From an uncultured Elusimicrobiales bacterium (GTDB taxonomy: Bacteria; Elusimicrobiota; Elusimicrobia; Elusimicrobiales; Elusimicrobiaceae): 54,225 nucleotides of DNA. A program made the translations under genes and the position numbers. The notes under the pieces are model-generated. The model ran no database searches. It was not told the origin of the DNA and saw only the letters and a program-made list of their open reading frames with translations. Each line of letters starts with the position of its first letter. Within the stretch, counting starts at the first letter, position 1. This document shows, piece by piece, positions 49,298-54,225 of this stretch. The stretch is from positions 1 to 54,225 of the forward strand of contig CALVFA010000049.1 of assembly GCA_944326725.1 (NCBI GenBank). Reading direction: 5' to 3'.

Positions 49298-49993
49298 TTA
49301 AAAATCTTCAAAGAGCGAGGGCTGTGCCGCTGGCCCGGCTTTTTTCTTAGCTGCGCTTGGACGGGCGGCCTTTGCCCTGCTGGGGGCCGCCTTTTGGGGC
49401 GCGTGGGTGGCTGGCTGTTTCGTGCCGGCTGCCGGGTTTTGGCGCGGCGAAAGCGGCTGTTTTAAAACCGGTTGCTGCCCCGGGTCCTGCGTTTCATGGC
49501 GGACAATTTCCACCGCCACGCCGTTGACGGTATTCTCTTGCGGTGTGGGTAGTGGGGCAGAGGCGGGGAAATTTTGAATGGGGTTAAACCCCACCGACTG
49601 CTTTAAATCCATCGCTTTATTGGCCAGAGCGTCCGGCTCTTTGTTTAAGTGGCGCAATACGTGGCGAATTTGAATGGTAAACGGACGCGCCAGCGCGCGT
49701 ATTTCCTGCATGCGCGCCGCCAAATCCGGGTGTTTGATTTTATATTCGCCCAGGTACTGTTTGACCAACAGCAACGAGTCTGAAATAATTTCTAAATCAG
49801 TAGCGCCCAGCTCCGCCGCTTTAATTAGCGCCAGCTTCAGTGCCGTATATTCGGCCTGGTTGTTGGTGCAGTGGGGCATGAAGTACCCTTCCTGGGACAA
49901 AATCTGGCCGTTTGGGTCTTTAATAACAAATGCCGCCGCCCCCGGGCCGGGGTTTCCGCGGCTGCCGCCGTCTATATTAATAATTACGCGCAT
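49298..49993 (-). CDS. RNase HI-like protein with a disordered C-terminal tail
   Basis: 231 residues. Residues 1-130 are a complete RNase H fold: INIDGGSRGNPGPGAAAFVI (first Asp), NNQAEYTALKLAL (Glu), EIISDSLLLVKQYLG (Asp) and HLNKEPDALANKAMD (last Asp). It matches the RnhA-like family often annotated as ribonuclease HI, which degrades RNA in RNA-DNA hybrids. Residues 140-231 are Pro/Ala/Lys/Gln-rich and probably unstructured, ending AAQPSLFEDF. QPSLF resembles the sliding-clamp-binding peptide QL(S/D)LF, so recruitment to the replication clamp is an attractive inference. It lies next to rnpB in the same orientation, without a visible ribosome site. Confidence 0.88.
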   Translation of the reverse strand: MRVIINIDGGSRGNPGPGAAAFVIKDPNGQILSQEGYFMPHCTNNQAEYTALKLALIKAAELGATDLEIISDSLLLVKQYLGEYKIKHPDLAARMQEIRALARPFTIQIRHVLRHLNKEPDALANKAMDLKQSVGFNPIQNFPASAPLPTPQENTVNGVAVEIVRHETQDPGQQPVLKQPLSPRQNPAAGTKQPATHAPQKAAPSRAKAARPSAAKKKAGPAAQPSLFEDF

Positions 49994-50323
49994 AAAATTA
50001 TTTTACCAAATACAAACTATCCCCGTATGTTTGGGTGGGGCGTGCGGGGCAGGTCACTCTCCATATGTTTGTGCCAAAGAGCGGGCTAATAGGCAAGAAG
50101 CGGGGAAAGAGTGGCAAGAGATAGTCCGAATAATCTGGCCCCTGTATAAGTCTGCCTCTGCCGCAATGCGTAATATACATAAAAATAAAGCGGTTAAGGG
50201 GAATATATAGAAATACTCTGTCAGTGGCGGACAAGGCAAAGGGGCGCCGTCTCGGAGAGAAAGAAAGTTTCCTGCGGGAGAAAATGGATTGGTATAATAA
50301 ACATATTGCGGACGGAGGAGATT
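49994..50323. other. Intergenic region between the RNase HI-like gene and the symporter gene
   Basis: 330 bases without a credible gene. It contains a perfect TATAAT at 50293-50298 with a weak -35 region, placing a start about 15-20 bases before the ribosome site GGAGGAG of the symporter gene. Nothing else was recognised. Confidence 0.5.
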
Positions 50324-51493
50324 ATGTTTAAAAAATTGTTTCGTTTCGGTTTGCTGCCGCTGGTGGCGGCGGCCATTATTTTGGGCATAGTATGCGGGCT
50401 GTTTTTCCCAACCTGGCTGGTGCGGATATTTGTAACGTTTAACGGCCTGTTTGGGCAATTTTTGGGTTTTGTAGTGCCGCTGCTTATTTTAGGGTTGATT
50501 GCACCGGGTATTGCCGAGCTGGGCAAAGACTCCGGCCGCCTGCTGGTATTTACCGTTTTGCTGGCGTATGGGTTTACGTTGTTTGCCGGTTTTTTTACAT
50601 TTGGGGTGGCGGCGCTGGCTTATCCGTTTGTGCTGGACCCGGCGGCGTCTTTGGTGGCTTTTGCCACCCCGCAGGAGCTGGCGGCCTATTTTACGTTGCC
50701 CATTCCTCCTTTGATGGACGTGACCACCTCTTTGGTGTTGGCGTTTATGCTGGGGCTGGGGCTGGCTTTTGGCAAAGGGGAAACTTTGAAGCACGCCATG
50801 TATGACTTTCGGGAAATTATTCACAAGATAATCAGCGCGGTGATTATTCCGCTGCTTCCGCTGTATATTTTCGGCATATTTTTAAATATGACGGTCAGCG
50901 GGCAGGCGGCCTCCGTGCTGGCGGTGTTTGCCAAGATTATCGTACTGATTTTTATTATTACGCTGGTTATTTTGTTTGTCCAGTTTGCCATGGCCGGCGC
51001 GGTCAGCGGGCAAAACCCGCTTAAAATGCTCAAGACCATGCTGCCGGCTTATTTTACGGCGTTGGGCACTTCTTCTTCAGCGGCGACCATTCCCGTTACC
51101 TATAAGCAGGTCCAGCAGCTGGGGGTGGAAGAGGATATTGCCGGCTTTACGGTGCCGCTGTGCGCTAATATCCATATGTCTGGCAGTACCATTAAAATTA
51201 CCGCCTGCGCGATGGCGATTATTTTGCTCACAGGCGGGCAGCTGCATTTTTGGCAGTTTGCCGGATTTATCTGTATGCTGGGCGTGTCTATCGTGGCGGG
51301 GCCTGGCGTGCCGGGCGGGGCGATAATGGCTTCGTTGGGGGTGCTGCAAAAAATGCTGGGGTTTAATGAGGAAATGCTGGGGTTGATGATTGCTTTGTAT
51401 ATTGCTATGGACAGCTTTGGCACCGCTTGCAACGTAACGGGCGACGGGGCCATATCGGCCATCATTAATAAAATGTACAAAAAACAAAAATAG
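50324..51493 (+). CDS. Dicarboxylate/amino acid:cation symporter (DAACS/GltP family)
   Basis: 389 residues with about eight membrane helices and two re-entrant loops. The family's substrate and ion-site motifs are all present: GTSSSAATIPVTYKQVQQLG (Ser-rich hairpin), VPLCANIHMSGSTIKI (in place of the common PLGATINMDG), GPGVPGGAIMASLGVL (second hairpin), and AMDSFGTACNVTGDGAIS (in place of DR..T..NV.GD). It would take up glutamate, aspartate, Ser/Thr or C4-dicarboxylates with Na+ or H+. MDSF replaces the usual Asp-Arg pair, pointing to a non-standard substrate. The start is fixed by GGAGGAG before the ATG at 50324. Confidence 0.9.
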   Translation: MFKKLFRFGLLPLVAAAIILGIVCGLFFPTWLVRIFVTFNGLFGQFLGFVVPLLILGLIAPGIAELGKDSGRLLVFTVLLAYGFTLFAGFFTFGVAALAYPFVLDPAASLVAFATPQELAAYFTLPIPPLMDVTTSLVLAFMLGLGLAFGKGETLKHAMYDFREIIHKIISAVIIPLLPLYIFGIFLNMTVSGQAASVLAVFAKIIVLIFIITLVILFVQFAMAGAVSGQNPLKMLKTMLPAYFTALGTSSSAATIPVTYKQVQQLGVEEDIAGFTVPLCANIHMSGSTIKITACAMAIILLTGGQLHFWQFAGFICMLGVSIVAGPGVPGGAIMASLGVLQKMLGFNEEMLGLMIALYIAMDSFGTACNVTGDGAISAIINKMYKKQK

Positions 51494-51510
51494 ACTGTTA
51501 ATTTAATAGT

Positions 51511-51556
51511 GGCGGTGCAAGACTTTTTAAAAGGTCTTGCGCCGTTTTTTTTTTTT
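51511..51556 (+). terminator. Terminator of the symporter gene, abutting the next pilin gene
   Basis: GGC...GCAAGAC with TTTTT/AAAAG and GTCTTGC...GCC, followed by a run of 12 T. The T-run ends 14 bases before the next pilin ATG. Confidence 0.9.
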
Positions 51557-51569
51557 ATTAAATTTGTCT

Positions 51570-52082
51570 ATGAACAAAATTTATCAAAAAATTATTTCCA
51601 CTTTCGAAAACCCCGTAAAATGCGTTTTAGGCGGCTTTACATTGATTGAGCTTTTAGTGGTAGTACTAATTATTGGCCTTTTAGCGGCTGTTGCCTTGCC
51701 ACAGTATAAAAAAACAGTTGCTAGAGTAAAAACAGCCCGTGTTTTGCCGTTACTGCGTAGTTTGGCAGAAGCGGAAGAACGCTTTTATATAGCAAATGGC
51801 TATTATGCTACAGACATAGAAGATTTAGATATTAGTACAGAGCTTTCTTTGCAAGATGGAAAAGGGGCCCGTTGGGTGGTTAGCTCTGCCGGGCTGCAGG
51901 CTACTTTTAATTATATGACGGATATCCCCGGCCTGGGATATTATTTCCGTTATGGGGATACGGCTCATCCGATAAAGGGTAAGTTTTATTGCAATGGCTA
52001 TGATTCTGATATAAAAGCTTGGGTATGTTCTTCTTTGGGAGAGCCTGTTTATGAGTGGACCCCTTGGTTCACTTTCTGGTAA
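51570..52082 (+). CDS. Type IV pilin-like protein
   Basis: 170 residues. The leader MNKIYQKIISTFENPVKCVLGG is closely related to that of the pilin at 48361, including at DNA level (AACAAAATTTATCAAAAAATT). The prepilin site is G/FTLIELLVVVLIIGLLAAVA, with Glu5, then LPQYKKTVARVKTARVLPLL and AEAEERFYIANGYYATDIED. The globular part is shorter and Trp-rich at the end (EWTPWFTFW), with only two cysteines after the helix. No ribosome site is present. The T-run of the upstream terminator and the first codons form an imperfect inverted repeat around the ATG. The start could be read 11 codons earlier, but that part overlaps the terminator. Confidence 0.9.
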   Translation: MNKIYQKIISTFENPVKCVLGGFTLIELLVVVLIIGLLAAVALPQYKKTVARVKTARVLPLLRSLAEAEERFYIANGYYATDIEDLDISTELSLQDGKGARWVVSSAGLQATFNYMTDIPGLGYYFRYGDTAHPIKGKFYCNGYDSDIKAWVCSSLGEPVYEWTPWFTFW

Positions 52083-52192
52083 AGACGACGAAACTATTGC
52101 AAGCATTTCCGCTAGTGCTGGCAGAGTGGTTTATTTATAGAGAGGGAGCTTTTATTGTGTTTTGTGCGCTTTTTTCGGGATTTTATTTAATG

Positions 52193-52220
52193 AAAACCCC
52201 CGGCTTAGCCGGGGGTTTTT
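52193..52220. terminator. Bidirectional terminator between pilin and glutamate dehydrogenase genes
   Basis: AAAACCCCCGGC-TTA-GCCGGGGGTTTT, with A-run and T-run on either side. Confidence 0.93.
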
Positions 52221-52242
52221 ATGTGCAAATGACAGGGAGTGA

Positions 52243-53592
52243 TTACACCAAGCCCTGGTCAATCATGGCGTCGGCCACTTTGATAAAGCCTGCAATGTTG
52301 GCCCCGGCCATATAATTGCCTTTCATGCCGTATTGCTCTGCGGCGGCTAAGCAGCTGTCGTGTATGCTGTGCATAATGCGCTGGAGGTATTGGTCCACTT
52401 CTTCGCGCGTCCAATAAATGCGCATACTGTTTTGCGTCATCTCTAGGCCCGATACCGCCACGCCGCCGGCGTTGGAGGCCTTGCCGGGAGAGTAGAGGAT
52501 TTTGGCGTTTTGGAATACGTCAATAGCACCCGGCGTGCAGGGCATGTTGGAGCCTTCCGTCAGGCAGATACAGCCGTTTTTGACCAGCGTTTTGGCGTCT
52601 TCGGTGTGCAGCTCGTTTTCGCACGCGGTCGGACAGGCAATTTGACAGGGGATATCCCATGTTTTTTTGCCCGGGCGGAAGTGGGCACCTTTAAATTTTT
52701 TGTCATATTCTTTCAAGCTGCCGCGGCGCACAAACACCAACTCTTTAAGATAGGCCAGTTTTTCTTCGTCTACGCCGTTTTCGTCGTAAATGCTGCCGTC
52801 GTAATCCATAAAGCCTACCACTTTGGCGCCCAGCTGGGTCAGCTTTTCAATGGTGTAAATACCCACATTACCCGTGCCGGATACAATGGCGGTTTTGTTT
52901 TTTAAACTATCCCCACGCGTAGCCAGCATATTTTGGGCAAAATAGGCCACGCCGTAGCCGGTGGCTTCCGGGCGCAGCAAGCTGCCGCCCCAGTTGGGTT
53001 TCTTGCCGGTAAAAGCGCCGGTAAAGTCATTGGTCAGTTTTTTGTACTGCCCAAACATGTAGCCGATTTCGCGCGCGCCGCAGCCCAAATCTCCGGCGGG
53101 GACGTCGGTGTGATAGCCGATGTGGTGATAGAGCTCATTAATAAAAGAGTGGCAGAAGCGCATGACTTCATTGTCGCTTTTGCCGCGGGTGTCAAAGTCA
53201 GAGCCGCCTTTGCCGCCGCCCAGCGGCAGGGTGGTTAATGAGTTTTTGAACGTTTGTTCAAAGGCTAAAAATTTCAAAGCGTCTTGGTTTACCGTTTCAT
53301 GAAAGCGAATGCCGCCTTTGTAGGGGCCCAAGGCGCTGTTGTACTGAATGCGGAAGCCGCGGTTGACATGGATATGGCCCTGGTCGTCTCTCCACGGCAC
53401 GCGGAAGATAATCATGCGCTCAGGCTCTAAAATACGGTCCAAAATGCATTCTTTAATATAAATGGGGTTTTGCTCTAATACAGGAGCGAGGCTGCCTACT
53501 ACCTCGTGTACGGCTTGCTGGAACACTTTTTGCGCCGGGTCGCGCTTGGCTAGACGAGCTAGAAAATCTGCGGTATATTGTTGAATGTCCAT
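52243..53592 (-). CDS. gdhA: Glutamate dehydrogenase (hexameric, probably NADP-dependent)
   Basis: 449 residues, the usual length of the small hexameric class. GPYKGGIRFHETVNQD and TLPLGGGKGGSDFD carry the substrate-binding and catalytic lysines. VPAGDLGCGAREIGYMFGQYK and GGSLLRPEATGYGVAYFAQN are family blocks, and VSGTGNVGIYTIEKL is the dinucleotide loop. GSNMPCTPGAI and KASNAGGVAVSGLEM complete the active site. It makes glutamate from 2-oxoglutarate and ammonium or the reverse, linking carbon and nitrogen metabolism. The ribosome site AAGGAGAACTT-ATG is good. Single gene, divergent from the metalloregulator gene. Confidence 0.95.
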   Translation of the reverse strand: MDIQQYTADFLARLAKRDPAQKVFQQAVHEVVGSLAPVLEQNPIYIKECILDRILEPERMIIFRVPWRDDQGHIHVNRGFRIQYNSALGPYKGGIRFHETVNQDALKFLAFEQTFKNSLTTLPLGGGKGGSDFDTRGKSDNEVMRFCHSFINELYHHIGYHTDVPAGDLGCGAREIGYMFGQYKKLTNDFTGAFTGKKPNWGGSLLRPEATGYGVAYFAQNMLATRGDSLKNKTAIVSGTGNVGIYTIEKLTQLGAKVVGFMDYDGSIYDENGVDEEKLAYLKELVFVRRGSLKEYDKKFKGAHFRPGKKTWDIPCQIACPTACENELHTEDAKTLVKNGCICLTEGSNMPCTPGAIDVFQNAKILYSPGKASNAGGVAVSGLEMTQNSMRIYWTREEVDQYLQRIMHSIHDSCLAAAEQYGMKGNYMAGANIAGFIKVADAMIDQGLV

Positions 53593-53718
53593 AAGTTCTC
53601 CTTAGGGCGGGGCCCTACTTTTATTATAGCAACAAATGGCGCGAAAGCAAGCCCCACCTGCCCGACGGGAAAAGAGGGCGGCTTGCAAATGGGCGGGAAT
53701 ATGTTATGATATAAAAAG

Positions 53719-53732
53719 TTAGTTAACCTTAA
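53719..53732 (+). promoter_or_regulatory. Possible DtxR-type operator
   Basis: TTAGTTAACCTTAA lies between the -10-like TATGAT and the ribosome site of the metalloregulator gene and resembles a degraded TTAGG..CCTAA DtxR box. Autoregulation is inference. Confidence 0.35.
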
Positions 53733-53744
53733 TCTGGGGGACCT

Positions 53745-54146
53745 ATGGGCAAAGTATTAAGTTCCAATATGGAAGATTATCTGGAGGCTATTTCTTTGGC
53801 GGCTGGAGAGGACGGCTGCGCCCGCGTAACAGATGTGCGTGATTTGTTAGGCGTCAAAACCCCCAGCGTAACCGGTGCACTGCGTGTGCTGGCGGAGGGG
53901 GGGTATTTGAAGCATGAGCCCTACCGCGGGGTTACGTTAACCGCCAAAGGCCGCCGTACCGCGCAAGACGTACGCCGCCGGCACGGTATATTGAGCGCTT
54001 TTCTGACAGATGTGTTGGGAGTAAATGTAAAAACAGCCAATATAGACGCCTGTAAAATGGAGCATACCATCAGTAAGGAAACCTTAGAAAAACTGCACGA
54101 TTTTCTGCATAAATATACGGGGCGCAAACATCGCCACGCACGATAA
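53745..54146 (+). CDS. DtxR/MntR-family metal-dependent transcriptional regulator
   Basis: 133 residues. The N-terminal winged helix (SSNMEDYLEAISLAAGEDG, ARVTDVRDLLGVKTPSVTGA, LAEGGYLKHEPYRGVTLT shown in pieces) and the dimerisation helix region (RRRHGILSAFLTDVLGVN, DACKMEHTISKETLEKLHDF) match the two-domain MntR/DtxR type without the SH3-like third domain. Metal ligands look mixed: MEDYLEA offers the Asp and Glu of MntR, RHG the shared His, while DACKMEH has Cys-Glu-His as in DtxR. It would sense Mn2+ or Fe2+ and repress or control metal transport. The target is not in the window. The ribosome site is GGGGGA. Confidence 0.88.
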   Translation: MGKVLSSNMEDYLEAISLAAGEDGCARVTDVRDLLGVKTPSVTGALRVLAEGGYLKHEPYRGVTLTAKGRRTAQDVRRRHGILSAFLTDVLGVNVKTANIDACKMEHTISKETLEKLHDFLHKYTGRKHRHAR

Positions 54147-54225
54147 GAAAATATTTATTCCGACCGTAAAAATTTAAAAAGATTGCCTGACAAAACCGCA
54201 GTTTATATTTTTGTTGGCCATGGAG

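Noticed and set aside
48846-49465. Overlapping plus-strand open frames of 140 and 144 codons
   Set aside because: They lie across rnpB on the other strand and the end of the RNase HI-like gene; the RNA has full class A core motifs.

Overview
The window looks like a chromosome segment of a gut-type Elusimicrobiota bacterium, a didermic LPS-bearing organism. Supporting signs are lptF/lptG, waaA and a GT9 heptosyltransferase, several outer-membrane barrels, many scattered type IV pilin-like genes with near-identical FTLIELLVVVLIIG helices, a giant SprA-like barrel, an H+-pyrophosphatase and a class A RNase P RNA. The assignment is by gene content only, without database search. The backbone is moderately GC-rich with compact operons and strong intrinsic terminators.

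Left backbone (1-6020): the tail of a pilin-like gene, hppA, a Sel1-repeat protein, a BamA/TamA-like surface antigen and a dCMP deaminase. Middle (about 6030-23380): a clearly AT-richer accessory island of about 17 kb. It lies between the terminators behind the deaminase and the terminator at the 3' side of a tRNA-Asp gene. It opens with an unusual array of paired direct repeats and carries an AbiL/RloA-RloB-like pair, an orphan gene, a nuclease lipoprotein, a gene with a possible FHA-like domain plus a membrane Ser/Thr kinase, an ankyrin lipoprotein with an RDD protein, a small Cys/His secreted peptide, a DUF805 protein and a roughly 550-nt hairpin-dense gene-free stretch that looks like a large structured RNA. 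These are followed by a NYN nuclease - Pif1 helicase - membrane protein - lipoprotein operon, a DUF2924 protein coupled to a large serine recombinase, and a TIR-like gene facing a caspase-like gene. A shared promoter-like motif recurs four times in the island and ties the nuclease, the Cys/His peptide and the NYN operon into a possible regulon.

Right backbone (23385-54225): tRNA-Asp, murB, an outer-membrane protein, phosphoglucomutase, a pilin, a response regulator-GGDEF protein, a CPA2 antiporter, pgeF-murI, a TPR/Ser-Thr kinase, corA, a nucleoside phosphorylase, lptG-lptF, the SprA-like gene, comF, two tandem-repeat tracts, waaA with a GT9 protein carrying an extra N-terminal domain, a pilin, rnpB, an RNase HI-like protein, a dicarboxylate symporter, another pilin, glutamate dehydrogenase and a DtxR/MntR-type regulator. 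Envelope construction (peptidoglycan precursors, LPS transport and core synthesis, barrels) is the main theme.

The most promising unexplained items are the structured region at 16141-16690 with the adjacent NYN/Pif1 operon, the covarying doublet array at 6070-6495, the island promoter motif, the TIR/caspase pair, the 18-bp perfect inverted repeat that places a pilin start codon in its loop, and the 59-bp tandem repeats that appear to descend from the 3' end of comF.
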